A stretch of 64,000 nucleotides of DNA from Rhodococcus sp. KRD162 (GCF_017168335.1 NZ_JABFAU010000003.1:190872-254871), one strand, 5' to 3'; counted from the first letter of the stretch, positions 36,316-44,798 are shown. Translations and numbers: made by a program. Notes: generated from the letters alone by a model not told the origin.

Positions 36316-36600
36316 ATGCTGTTTGCAGTGAAGATGGACGTTGCTCTGCCACAGGATCTCGATGCCGACGTACGGACCGATACTCTCGCCCGGGAGAAAG
36401 CCTACTCGCAGCAGCTGCAGCGCGACGGCGAGTGGGTGAGCATCTGGCGGCTCGTCGGCCAGTACTCCAACCTGAGCATCTTCGACGTGCGAGACAACGA
36501 GCGACTGCACGAGATTCTGTGGAACCTGCCGTTGTTCCCGTTCATGAGCATCGAGGTGAGCCCATTGGCCCACCATCCGTCGGACATCTCTGCGCTGTGA
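36316..36600 (+). CDS. catC: Muconolactone delta-isomerase
   Basis: A 94-residue protein with the CatC ferredoxin-like fold (LFAVKMDVALPQDLDADVR ... EGEWVSIWRLVGQYSNLSIFDV-like region, LHEILWNLPLFPFMSIEV). It converts muconolactone to beta-ketoadipate enol-lactone. It lies five bases after catA. No enol-lactone hydrolase gene follows, so that step must be encoded elsewhere. Confidence 0.94.
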   Translation: MLFAVKMDVALPQDLDADVRTDTLAREKAYSQQLQRDGEWVSIWRLVGQYSNLSIFDVRDNERLHEILWNLPLFPFMSIEVSPLAHHPSDISAL

Positions 36601-36663
36601 CAGGCACGTGCCCGGTGCCGGATGGCAACGAGATCCGTCTCTGCGCACAAGGTTGACCACTCC

Positions 36664-36698
36664 CCTGCACCGTCGGGTACCACTCCCGGCGGTGCAGG
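36664..36698 (+). terminator. Hairpin terminator of the cat operon
   Basis: Arms 36664-36677 and 36685-36698 form a 14-bp stem with one G-U pair and a 7-nt loop, 64 bp after the catC stop. The rest of 36601-36969 has no gene I can support; it holds this hairpin and presumably the promoter of the next cassette. Confidence 0.75.
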
Positions 36699-36969
36699 AA
36701 CCTTCGTCTTTGATCGTTCGAGTACCACCGACTCGAAATTCTCCAACAGCGTGTTGGCTCAACCCCAGCGCATGTCCCGACCGCAGATTCGGCGCGGTTG
36801 CCTACAACGGTCCGGCCTACAACTGCACCGGATGACTCGTCTCGTCAGACACCTTGGTCACAGCCCGATCTGCAACCCGTTCTGGCACTGTTGTTCGTCG
36901 TCGACGTGTTAGCCTGCTGGCGATATGGCGCTGGTCCGACCGCGTCGATGGATCGCTGGGGGGCGAGAA

Positions 36970-37266
36970 GTGGGCGAACTGCTGGCAGTCGATGTCGAGG
37001 AGCTTCGAGCACTCGGTGGAACACTCGCCGATACGGCAAACACGATCGCCGGAATCAGCGTCGCTGCGACGGTCACCATGCCGGGATCGCCGATAACCCC
37101 AGCCTCCGAGCAGAGCACCAAGACCACGGCCGAGGCCTACTCACGCATCGCCGACAACGTCGCCGAGATGTCGGCGGCGTGCGAGGGGAACGCAACGAGT
37201 TACGAGGACATCGACGAGGCGTTCAGTTCTCAGTTACAGCGCTACGGCGGCGGGGCGCTGCGGTGA
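36970..37266 (+). CDS. WXG100/EspC-like small helical protein
   Basis: The 98-residue protein (VGELLAVDVEELRALGGTLADTANTIAGI ... AYSRIADNVAEMSAACEGNATSYEDIDEAF) has the two-helix hairpin of ESX-associated EspC/DUF2580 proteins. The GTG at 36970 matches where the family usually begins; a frame open from 36925 adds an unlikely Arg-rich leader. Members are found with type VII secretion, and here it is coupled by a GTGA overlap to a DUF1023 hydrolase. No secretion machinery is present in the window. Confidence 0.7.
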   Translation: MGELLAVDVEELRALGGTLADTANTIAGISVAATVTMPGSPITPASEQSTKTTAEAYSRIADNVAEMSAACEGNATSYEDIDEAFSSQLQRYGGGALR

Positions 37267-38981
37267 CCACCATTTCGCACGTGCGAGGTTGTCAGCCGAG
37301 CACGATGCTCGACTACGCCACGGCTCTGCGTGCGTCGAACAGTACGTTCACAGACCAGGTCCGCCGGATGGATCGTGCGGTCGACGCGACGATGGACAAG
37401 TGGCAGGGCGAGGCGGCAGCAGCCGCGTCGGCGCGCAGTCTGTCGGAAAGCCTGGTCGCCTCGCACATCGACACGGCCGTGACCGCCGTCGCCGAAGCAC
37501 ACGCCTCCCACGGAGCCGTACTCGACAGCATCCGTACCGCGCTGCTGGCCATCGTGGACCTCGAGGCACCCGGTGTCGGCATGTCGGTGTCCGACGACGG
37601 CACCGTGACGGCCCCGAGTGTTCCGCTCGCTGGCGACATAGTTGTCTCGATGCTGCTGCAGCACCGACTGGACGCGCAAGTCGACGCACTCCAGGTACGG
37701 ATCAAGGCACTTCTCGTTCAGTTCGGAGAAGGCGAAATGCAAGCGGCGCAAGCAATTCGAGCAGCGCAACAGCAGCTCGATTCGACGGGATCGCCCGGGG
37801 CTGCAACTATCAGCCCGGTCGTATCGGACATCATCAGCGGCACGACGTCGCTGCCGTCGGACCCGGCGCAGTTGCACGAGTTGTGGTCCACGCTGTCCCC
37901 GGCCGACAAGGACGCACTGTTCGCCCACGACAACTACATCGGCAACCGCGACGGCCTACCCGTCGTCGACCGTGATCACTACAACCGCATCAAACTCGAC
38001 GACGAGTTGGCCCGCGCCGAGGCCTGCGACCCATCGGTGTCGGATCGGCTCGTGGACCTACAGGCCGTCCGGGACACCATCGACAAGGACCCCAACCGGA
38101 TGCTGATGCTCCTCGACACGCAGTCGGGTGCGCAGACGCATGCGGCAGTAGCGGTCGGAAACCCGGACACCGCAGATCACGTGTCGATCACCACGCCGGG
38201 TTTGAACACCACCGTCGGCGGTGCCATCGGCGCCATGACTGACGAAGGCGAACAGATGAAGCTGACCGCAGAGAAGCAACTCGACGACACGGTCGACCAT
38301 GTGGGTGAGACGGTGTCGACCATTGCGTGGATCGGTTACGACGCACCGCAACTCGACAAAGATGACTACTTCTCCGAGGAGAGCCTGAAGGGGGCGATCC
38401 AGGTGGCGCAGCCGTGGAACGCTCAGGCCGCTGCGCCCGACCTGTCGCAGTTCTACGAGGGCATCGCCGCGTCGAACTACGACGGTGACCCGCACCTGAC
38501 GGCGGTCGGGCATTCGTACGGGTCGTTCACCACCGGGCTTGCGCTGCAGGAGACTCCCGAGGGAATTGTCGACGACGTGATGGTCTACGGGTCCCCCGGC
38601 CTTGGTACCGGCCACGACTTCGTCGACAGCAGTCTCGACAAGCTCAACATCGCACCGGGGCACGCGTACGAGATGACCGCGCACGACGATCCCGTCGCGC
38701 ACATGAACCGCTTCGGCTGGAGTCCCGGTTACATGTCCGAGTTCACCCACCTCGATACCGATGCGACGACGACCGCCGATGGTGTGGCGCGCCAAGGAGC
38801 GACCGGACACAGCGAGTACTCGAGATCGGGAGACAACGGCGAACTACGTACGTCGGGGTACAACACGGCCGTTGTCGTCGCCGGGCTGGCCGATGTGCCA
38901 GGCCAACTCGTCATCGGTGACTCTGCAGTGAAAACCGGAGGAATGGACCTTCTCGATGGCCTGATGGATCTGACCCGATGA
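37263..38981 (+). CDS. DUF1023 alpha/beta-hydrolase with N-terminal WXG-like helical domain
   Basis: This 572-residue protein has an N-terminal ~250-residue helical part (DYATALRASNSTFTDQVRRM, DKWQGEAAAAASARSL, including a W-x-G) and a C-terminal DUF1023 hydrolase domain with the nucleophile elbow GHSYGS near residue 416. Such proteins are exported or surface-active esterase-like enzymes of actinobacteria, often downstream of WXG100 genes. The GTG start at 37263 overlaps the previous stop and its own stop overlaps the lipoprotein start (ATGA). Confidence 0.82.
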   Translation: MTTISHVRGCQPSTMLDYATALRASNSTFTDQVRRMDRAVDATMDKWQGEAAAAASARSLSESLVASHIDTAVTAVAEAHASHGAVLDSIRTALLAIVDLEAPGVGMSVSDDGTVTAPSVPLAGDIVVSMLLQHRLDAQVDALQVRIKALLVQFGEGEMQAAQAIRAAQQQLDSTGSPGAATISPVVSDIISGTTSLPSDPAQLHELWSTLSPADKDALFAHDNYIGNRDGLPVVDRDHYNRIKLDDELARAEACDPSVSDRLVDLQAVRDTIDKDPNRMLMLLDTQSGAQTHAAVAVGNPDTADHVSITTPGLNTTVGGAIGAMTDEGEQMKLTAEKQLDDTVDHVGETVSTIAWIGYDAPQLDKDDYFSEESLKGAIQVAQPWNAQAAAPDLSQFYEGIAASNYDGDPHLTAVGHSYGSFTTGLALQETPEGIVDDVMVYGSPGLGTGHDFVDSSLDKLNIAPGHAYEMTAHDDPVAHMNRFGWSPGYMSEFTHLDTDATTTADGVARQGATGHSEYSRSGDNGELRTSGYNTAVVVAGLADVPGQLVIGDSAVKTGGMDLLDGLMDLTR

Positions 38982-39589
38982 TGCGCAAGAGACGAACGAC
39001 CGATGCCCGATCACGACGGTGGATGACGGCACTGACCGTCGCCGCAGTCCTCACGCTGACAGGATGTGGATCCGACGTGCTCGATGATCCGTACGAAAAG
39101 TCCAGCCCGACCGTGACGGCGGACTCAGCTGCGATCCTGGAATCGCTTCCGTCGCTCGAGGACACCGAAGTGCAGCTCGAGAGCACTGTCATGCAGATCG
39201 GTGCCTTCGTGGACACCCTGGTGCCCGGTATGAAGTGGACCTGGATTCGCGAGCGAAGTGTCGGCGGCTGCGGTCGGCCGTTCGATGGGACCGACGGTGA
39301 CGATGTCCAACTGAAGAACTATGTGTCGGAGGGGCCGATCCCGGATGCGGTATGGCCGCAGGTGTTCGAACACGCCAAGGCACTCGCTGCCGCAGTGGGT
39401 GCGACCGAGTATCAAATCTTCCATGACGATCCCGGCCGACACCAGGTTCGCTTCTACAGCCCGGAACGAACGGCCATCTTCATCGGCAGCACGGGTGCCG
39501 TCATCTCCGCGAACACGGGATGTCGTTTGCCCCAGGCGAAAATGCCGGGGGCACAGGCTACGCAGCCTCCGGTGACGCTGACCCCGTGA
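38978..39589 (+). CDS. Lipoprotein of the WXG/DUF1023 cassette
   Basis: A 203-residue protein with a basic n-region, a hydrophobic core and a perfect lipobox LTGC (MTALTVAAVLTLTGCGSD), then a domain of mixed strands with conserved cysteines (VGGCGRPFD ... NTGCRLP), resembling mycobacterial LppA/LppV-type lipoproteins. It is coupled by an ATGA overlap to the hydrolase. It could be an immunity or accessory protein for the exported hydrolase, which is inference. Confidence 0.78.
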   Translation: MMRKRRTTDARSRRWMTALTVAAVLTLTGCGSDVLDDPYEKSSPTVTADSAAILESLPSLEDTEVQLESTVMQIGAFVDTLVPGMKWTWIRERSVGGCGRPFDGTDGDDVQLKNYVSEGPIPDAVWPQVFEHAKALAAAVGATEYQIFHDDPGRHQVRFYSPERTAIFIGSTGAVISANTGCRLPQAKMPGAQATQPPVTLTP

Positions 39590-40022
39590 TCATCTGCGCA
39601 TCGAAGGAGTCCAGGTGACGATGTCCAACGGTGCATTCGACGAGCTGGGCGCGAAAGTGCAACGCGCACAATCGGTTGTGCGTGAGATTCGTGGCGTCGG
39701 GAGGGTCGGTGGCATCTCCGTCGAGGTCGACGCCGAGAACCGACTCGTCGCACTGCATCATCCAGATGCCGACATCATCATGGCTGCCTATCGAGCAGCG
39801 CTACGCGACAAGCAGCCACAGTTGGACGAGGCGATGCGGGATGTCCTCAGCGACCCCGATACCCAGGCAATAACCTCGTTCGTCGACAGCAACGCCGCCC
39901 CCACACAGGCTGAACCGGCCCACCCGGCGCAGACTCTCGACGACGACACCTACTTCCACAGCATCCGACAGGACCCGCTCGGTCGGAATCGTTGAACAGC
40001 AGCGCAGCCGATCGACGCCGCC
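39581..40022 (+). repeat. Direct repeat copy A (442 bp) spanning the YbaB-like gene
   Basis: This segment, from just before the lipoprotein stop to 27 bp past the YbaB-like stop, is repeated in direct orientation at 41071-41497 with high identity and a net loss of 15 bp. Confidence 0.9.
39615..39995 (+). CDS. YbaB/EbfC-like small protein
   Basis: A 126-residue protein (FDELGAKVQRAQSVVREIRGVGRVGGISVEVDAENRLVALHHPDADIIMAAYRAAL) with the YbaB-like pattern of an N-terminal helix, a beta hairpin and C-terminal helices. YbaB proteins bind DNA; variants also accompany type VII secretion loci. It starts with GTG at 39615 or ATG at 39621. A second, damaged copy lies at 41105-41470. Confidence 0.65.
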   Translation: MTMSNGAFDELGAKVQRAQSVVREIRGVGRVGGISVEVDAENRLVALHHPDADIIMAAYRAALRDKQPQLDEAMRDVLSDPDTQAITSFVDSNAAPTQAEPAHPAQTLDDDTYFHSIRQDPLGRNR

Positions 40023-40683
40023 GACGTCCGTACCCCAACGCTCGGATAACTCGCAGTGGCGCACTGCATCCTGGCCAACTCCGAACCGAAGACCAGAAGA
40101 TCGGCGGCCACATGCGATGCGGCCGGCACACCCTCCCAAGATCCTCGAGGCCAGCATCGATCAGCTGATCACCTCGCTGAACTGGGTTTACTCGCGGAGC
40201 ACATCCTGGACTTGTTCGTTCACCTCGCTACCGTTCGAGGACGGAACCGGTTTCATCTACTGCTCCGCAGTGTTGCCGCGCGCATCTGTGTGCCGCGACC
40301 ACCCTGTGCGCACCGAGTAGCGAGCTGCTGCGCGACGTCCTCGCGCAGAGGTCCGAGTCGTTTCACTGCTGAACGTTCGTTTACGCGTTGTCTTGCAACG
40401 ACTTATGAACGCCGTGGTCTGCGGATCAGCGCAGCCATGCGGTCGTTCTCTGCACTCGCGGAAGGTGAACTCCAGGTGTTGCATCCCCCAGGCACTTGGC
40501 AATACCGTGTGGTTTGTTCAAATCATTAGTTAGCAGTGACAACATTGAGAGGACCGTGTGTATGCACCTCATCGCAACGAAGAATTTCAAAGAGGTTGCC
40601 TGGGTCCTGGCTAGGTTGGCGGGCGTGAACTCGCTCGAGGGTGGCGTAGCGGGAGCAGCCGCAGCACTTGTCGGCGCCGGGGC

Positions 40684-40971
40684 GTGGTGCGCTACACCGT
40701 TCGCAAGTTGATACTGGCACGGTTCTTCCGTCCGCCGCAGGCAGCGCGTGACGCTGCGGACTTCGCAGTCACGTACTTGTGTGACGAATCGGTACGCACG
40801 TTCTTCGAGCGTCCCGAGTTCGCGCGTGCGCTTGCGGGCATACCCGATGACTCATAGGACATCACGGCCCAGAAGTTCCGCGAAGCGACCGGATGGGACC
40901 TCAAAACCAGTGTCATCGCCGCCTCGATCGCGCGAAAATACCTGGCGGCCCATGACACTGGGAAGGCTTAG
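40684..40971 (+). pseudogene. Remnant gene with an in-frame stop
   Basis: A frame from GTG 40684 reads about 94 codons of protein-like sequence (YTVRKLILARFFRPPQAARDA, ESVRTFFERPEFARALAGIPDDS, then TAG, then DITAQKFREATGWDLKT, IAASIARKYLAAHD). The single in-frame TAG near 40856 breaks it. The family is not recognised. It sits between the two direct repeats. The rest of 40023-41070 shows no convincing gene; an 8-bp hairpin (40993-41000 with 41012-41019) follows the remnant. Confidence 0.5.
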
Positions 40972-41070
40972 AGACCGTCACTGATCGAGATGGCCCTGCT
41001 TCTACCACTGGAGCAGGGCTAAGACGGATTCTTCGAGACGACCGTTCTGTCTGTATGCGCTGTCACACCG

Positions 41071-41497
41071 AACCCGTGATCGTCTGCGCACCGAAGGACT
41101 TCAGGTGACGATGTCGAACAATGCATTCGACGAGTTGGACGTCAAAGTGCAACGCGCACAAGCCGTTGTGCGCGAGATTCGTGGTGTCGGCCGGGCCGGT
41201 GGTATCACCGTCGAGGTCGACTCGTCGCACTGCATTACCGGATGCCGACATCATCATGGCTGCCTGTCGAGCAGCGCTACTCGACAAGCAACCGCGATTG
41301 GACGAAGCGATGCGGGATGTTCTCAGCGACCCCGATTCCCAGGCAATAACCTCGTTCGTCGACAGCACGCCGCCCGCACACAGGCTGAACCGGCCCACCC
41401 GGCGCAGACTCTCGACGACGACACCTACTTCTACAGCATCCGACAGGACCCGCTCGGTCGGAATCGTTGAACAGCAGCGCAGCCGATCGACGCCGCC
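41071..41497 (+). repeat. Direct repeat copy B (427 bp)
   Basis: This is the second copy of the segment at 39581-40022. Differences visible by eye include a ~13-bp deletion after 41219, a one-base loss about 20 bp later and another one-base loss near 41369, plus scattered substitutions. Confidence 0.9.
41105..41470 (+). pseudogene. Duplicated YbaB-like gene with a frameshifted centre
   Basis: The frame encodes 121 residues. The first ~39 and last ~30 match the gene at 39615 closely (FDELDVKVQRAQAVVREIRGVGRAGGITVEVD ... TQAEPAHPAQTLDDDTYFYSIRQDPLGRNR). The centre is read out of register because of a 13-bp and a 1-bp deletion, and a further 1-bp deletion restores the frame. It is therefore open but probably not functional in its middle. 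The original central sequence is still legible in another frame (DADIIMAACRAALLDKQPRLDEAMRDVL). Confidence 0.75.
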
Positions 41498-41596
41498 AGG
41501 GCTCGATCGGTGCCAGGGCTCGATCGGTGCCGACAAGGATCGATCTGGAAGTCCCGATTCGCAGGATCCGAGCGGAACCGAGCTCTGTTGAGGACG

Positions 41597-41631
41597 AAAA
41601 AAGGCGGCCCCGAATTTTTCGGAGCCGCCTT
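41597..41631 (-). terminator. Rho-independent terminator of the interrupted tRNA-Pro
   Basis: A 14-bp stem (41601-41614 with 41618-41631, one G-U pair on the minus strand) with a 3-nt loop is followed on the minus strand by a T run (41597-41602). It lies 15 bp beyond the tRNA 3' end and terminates minus-strand transcription. Confidence 0.88.
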
Positions 41632-41646
41632 GTGCACTGCTATGTG

Positions 41647-41688
41647 TCGGGCTGACAGGATTTGAACCTGCGACCACTTGACCCCCAG
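41647..41688 (-). tRNA. tRNA-Pro(GGG) 3' fragment: probable attachment site of a genomic island
   Basis: On the minus strand this is the 3' half of a proline tRNA: anticodon loop CTGGGGG, 3' anticodon stem TCAAG, T-arm GGTTCAAATCC and acceptor CAGCCCG with discriminator A; CCA is not encoded. The 5' half (D-arm, 5' acceptor and 5' anticodon stem) is absent: bases right of 41688 do not pair. The fragment keeps its terminator on the left, as expected for the chromosomal side of an integration into the tRNA gene. Confidence 0.88.
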
Positions 41689-42039
41689 CTAGATTGGTCA
41701 TACTTCGATGGACCCACCTGCACATACTGCACCGCCCCTGACCAGCGAGTTACGTGCACGGCAGTACATGTCGATCCACCCCCGATTGCACCGAATAGTG
41801 ACACGCTCGCGGCACGCTCGAATACCGATCACTCCAGGTGTGTCCACCACGCGCCCCAACACACCACGACGATCCACCGCCGCAAAAAGCGACTGCACCG
41901 TCGACCCACGGCAGCAGTTCCAGTTCGTCTACAACGGTCACGAGGACGACTAACCCCCGCTCGACACAATGATCCGCGCCCACCATCTGTCGTACCTCCT
42001 CCGTAGACTGGCACTCAACGGCTAGCGAAGGGGGCCGAC

Positions 42040-42996
42040 ATGAGTCCGTCGGACAAGTACGACGCTGAGAGCATCCGAAAGATGCGCGAAACCGCAGCCT
42101 CAGCAGCAGTTCAGATGCCCCAGCACTATCTCGACCCCCACATGGTCAGTGCGATGTCCAGCCTGGCGCAGACCGCCAACGCGTTCGGCAGTCATCGCGA
42201 TGAGATGTTCAAGCAGATGGCTCCTGCAATGGCCTCGTTGGCCGAGGTCAGCCGATACAAGACAGACGTACTTGCACCAGGACTCGGGCGCATCATCGCG
42301 TCCATGGACCAGGTCAATTCGGTGACCGAGCAGTTCGCCTCGTCGCCCGCCGTGCAGGCGATGTTCAACTCGGCACAAACTCAATACGCCGTCGACTCGG
42401 TGATCTCCCCCGAGATCGTCAACGCGATGGCCGACGTGATCAACAAGAGCGTCGACACCAGGCAGTTCGCGCAGAACTTGTTGATGTCTCCCGGTATCAC
42501 CAACGCCATCAAGAGCATCGAAGCGGTGAACCTACAGGTGAACAGCTTTGCGGAGACGTACGCGAAGACGATGGCCCCTGTGATGGAGAGCTTTCGCGTC
42601 GGATTTCAGGGAACCAAGATCTTCGACGACTTCGACTTCTCAGCGCTGGACGACGTCGACGAAGAGGCGTTCGAGGGCTTCCTCGACGAGCACCCCGAAC
42701 TCGAAGAGACCTATGAGTCGATCGAGCAGTCCATGGTCGAACACGGACTCATCAGCGAGGGGACGTTCGCAAAGGTAGGCGCACGCTTCAAATCGTTGAG
42801 GATCGCCAAGCAGGCCGCGATCGTGCTGCTCTTGTTTTCACTCGCGACGGTAATAACGGTCGCGGGCAGCAACCTTCCTGAAGATCGCCAGGACGACGCG
42901 CTGGCGTTTGGGACGGTGCTCGCTCTGGTGTACGGCGTGTATGGGGTTCACGTGATGATAAAGAGCACGAAGCCTCAGAAGCCCGCTACAGAGTAG
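42040..42996 (+). CDS. Hypothetical protein with C-terminal membrane segments
   Basis: A 318-residue protein, not recognised. Residues 1-210 are mostly helical and Met/Gln/Ala-rich, with repeated helices of the form MSSLAQTANAFGSHRDEMFKQMAPAMASLAEVSR. An acidic stretch follows (DDFDFSALDDVDEEAFEGFLDEHPELEE), then two transmembrane segments (~255-275 and ~288-305) and a short basic tail. The long soluble part probably faces the cytoplasm. It is the first gene inside the island; the 41689-42039 gap before it holds no supported gene. Confidence 0.7.
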   Translation: MSPSDKYDAESIRKMRETAASAAVQMPQHYLDPHMVSAMSSLAQTANAFGSHRDEMFKQMAPAMASLAEVSRYKTDVLAPGLGRIIASMDQVNSVTEQFASSPAVQAMFNSAQTQYAVDSVISPEIVNAMADVINKSVDTRQFAQNLLMSPGITNAIKSIEAVNLQVNSFAETYAKTMAPVMESFRVGFQGTKIFDDFDFSALDDVDEEAFEGFLDEHPELEETYESIEQSMVEHGLISEGTFAKVGARFKSLRIAKQAAIVLLLFSLATVITVAGSNLPEDRQDDALAFGTVLALVYGVYGVHVMIKSTKPQKPATE

Positions 42997-43014
42997 GCCG
43001 CCCCACGCGGAGCC

Positions 43015-43458
43015 TTACTCTTCCTGCCCCAATTCCGGTACGCCTAGTGCTGCCGCCACCAACACGGCGAACCCAAAGTAGTAGTGGCTCAGGGAACTCA
43101 TAGTCAGCTGGCAGCAGTACTTGTGGTACCGCTCGTTGAACGGGTCACCGTTGGTCAGGTCTGCTAGCTTCTCGCGCTGGTCTCCCCAGTGGAGTGTGTC
43201 GCCGTAGTTGAACTTGCGGATCAAGTCCTCTGGCACCACACCTTTGAGCGGCAACGGATGTTCGGGCTTGAGGTTCTTATTCAGCCGCTCGGCGATCATT
43301 GTTGGAGCGGCTTTCTCGTTGAGACGAGCACGAGCCTTGCGCCACTGCTTCAGTGTGGCCCTCACCGCAGCCAGATCGTCTGGATCAAGGCCCGCCGCGT
43401 TCGCCGCTCTGTTGATGACACTCAAAGCCTTTTGCCAGCTGGCCGTCTCACCGTCGTT
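43015..43458 (-). pseudogene. 3' part of an unknown gene cut by the IS element
   Basis: About 147 codons from NDGETASWQKALSVINRAANAAGLD to the C-terminus (YHKYCCQLTMSSLSHYYFGFAVLVAAALGVPELG) read as real protein. The frame runs directly into the left end of the IS at 43459 with no start of its own. The family is not recognised; the C-terminus has one hydrophobic helix. The missing 5' part is not found on the other side of the IS, where a different gene fragment lies, so sequence was lost or rearranged. Confidence 0.65.
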
Positions 43459-43486
43459 GTGAACCGTCCCGGGTTTCGTGCCGCTC

Positions 43487-44410
43487 CTACGCTTGCAACA
43501 TCTCCGGGCGGAGTGCCGATTCTTGACTGTAGTAGACCTCCTCGAATTCGTCCGGTGTGAGGTAGTCGAGAGTGCTGTGGAGGCGGCGTTGGTTGAACCA
43601 GTCGACCCATCCCATCGTGGCGAACTCGACATCGTCGATGGTCTTCATCGGCCCGGTAAGGAACGGACTCCGCTTCGATACCGCCTCGGTCTTGAACAAC
43701 CCAATCGTGCTCTCCGCCAACGCATTGTCGTACGCATCCCCGACACTGCCGATCGATGCCGCAATACCCTCCAGCACAAGCGTTTCCGCGAACGAAATCG
43801 ACGTGTACTGGCTGCCGGCGTCGCTGTGATGAATGAGCCCCGAGCCGACGCGGTGCCCACCGTGATCGCGTCGCCACAGGGCCATCTTCAGCGCCGTGGT
43901 GACCATCGCCGTGTCTTTGACCGTCGAGGCGTGCCAACCGACGATCGCTCGCGAGAAGCAGTCGATGACGAACGCGACATAGACGAACCCCGCCCACGTT
44001 CTGGTGTAGGTGAAGTCGGTGACCCACTTCCGATTCGGGGACTCGGACGTAAAGTCACGGTCGAGCAGGTCAGGGGCCCGGGTGGAGTTCTTGCCGCCGT
44101 GGATCGTGGTGCGGTGCCGTTTGCCTCGAACGACGCCGGACATACCCTCGTCGCCCATCAGGCGGTCGATCGTGCAGGCGGCCGCGTGATGGCCCTTCCT
44201 GCGTAGGTGGCGGTACATCTTGCGGCGACCGTAGAGCTCTTCCGGTTCGCCGACCGTGTCACGGAGAGCGGCGGTGAGGTAGGCGTCGGAGACAGTGCGA
44301 GCCGACGGTGGTGCGGTCTTCCAGTTGCGGTACGGGCGTGGGGCGACCTGTACTCCGTGCTCGGTGAGCACGCGGCAGATCGACTCGACCCGGTAGTTCT
44401 GTGCACGCAT
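43487..44410 (-). CDS. IS3-family transposase OrfB (DDE integrase)
   Basis: A 307-residue rve-type transposase with the DDE triad: Asp in WVTDFTYTRT, Asp in IHHSDAGSQYTS, Glu in DNALAESTIGLFKTE, preceded by an HTH_21 region (RKMYRHLRRKGHHAAACTIDRLM). The frame extends upstream without an ATG into orfA, as usual for expression as an OrfAB fusion by -1 frameshifting. The reading frames fit a -1 slip in the GATTTTCTTC stretch on the minus strand at about 44463-44472. Confidence 0.93.
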   Translation of the reverse strand: MRAQNYRVESICRVLTEHGVQVAPRPYRNWKTAPPSARTVSDAYLTAALRDTVGEPEELYGRRKMYRHLRRKGHHAAACTIDRLMGDEGMSGVVRGKRHRTTIHGGKNSTRAPDLLDRDFTSESPNRKWVTDFTYTRTWAGFVYVAFVIDCFSRAIVGWHASTVKDTAMVTTALKMALWRRDHGGHRVGSGLIHHSDAGSQYTSISFAETLVLEGIAASIGSVGDAYDNALAESTIGLFKTEAVSKRSPFLTGPMKTIDDVEFATMGWVDWFNQRRLHSTLDYLTPDEFEEVYYSQESALRPEMLQA

Positions 44411-44427
44411 CTGATCGATGAACTGGA

Positions 44428-44751
44428 CTATCTGCGGCGGCGAGGGTCGAGCTCCCTCGCGAAGAAAATCGAAGCCGACTTCAGAATCTCATTGGCTTCC
44501 TTGAGATCTCGGTTCTCACGCTCGAGCACCATGATACGTTGCTGCTCTTCGGTCGTCGCACCGGGAGCTCGATTGGCATCAATCTGAGCCTGGCGTGTCC
44601 AGAGCCGCAGTGACTCCGCGCCGACGCCCAGTTTCGGTCCGATCGCCTTGCACGCGCCGTACACGGAGTTGTACTCGTGGAGATGGTCGAGGACCATCTT
44701 CACCGCACGCTCACGTTGCTCAGCCGGGTAACGCTTCGACATACGCTTCAT
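44428..44751 (-). CDS. IS3-family transposase OrfA
   Basis: A 107-residue DNA-binding protein with a helix-turn-helix (MSKRYPAEQRERAVKMVLDH ... GAESLRLWTRQAQID) and a leucine-zipper-like end (ERENRDLKEANEILKSASIFF). The ATG at 44751 is an alternative to a second Met four codons later. It provides the first half of the OrfAB transposase. Confidence 0.92.
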   Translation of the reverse strand: MKRMSKRYPAEQRERAVKMVLDHLHEYNSVYGACKAIGPKLGVGAESLRLWTRQAQIDANRAPGATTEEQQRIMVLERENRDLKEANEILKSASIFFARELDPRRRR

Positions 44752-44798
44752 CCTTCACAAAGAACGAAGCGGCATCAAACCCGGGACGGTTCACCAGG

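Larger units (their letters stand above)
43459..44794 (-). mobile_element. IS3-family insertion sequence (1336 bp)
   Basis: Terminal inverted repeats start gtgaaccgtcccgggttt at 43459 and, on the other strand, at 44794, followed by near-identical TGCCGCT. Inside are overlapping orfA and orfB transposase genes on the minus strand. I see no target-site duplication (left flank gtt, right flank cag), and the two flanks belong to different genes, consistent with recombination after insertion. Confidence 0.9.

Noticed and set aside
36798..37262. A long upstream extension of the DUF1023 gene frame
   Set aside because: It reads in another frame through the WXG100-like gene and is Arg-rich and unlike protein; the GTG at 37263 overlapping the previous stop is the natural start.
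36970..39995. A complete type VII (ESX) secretion locus
   Set aside because: No EccB, EccC, EccD, EccE or MycP genes are present; only substrate-like and accessory-like genes are.
40056..40529. Frames of up to 157 codons between the direct repeats
   Set aside because: Cys/Arg/Ser-rich, no start signal and no similarity; looks like decayed DNA.
41662..42006. Plus-strand frames of 60-114 codons between the tRNA fragment and 42040
   Set aside because: The main one starts inside the tRNA fragment on the wrong strand and is Pro/Thr/Arg-rich; no ribosome site or domain.
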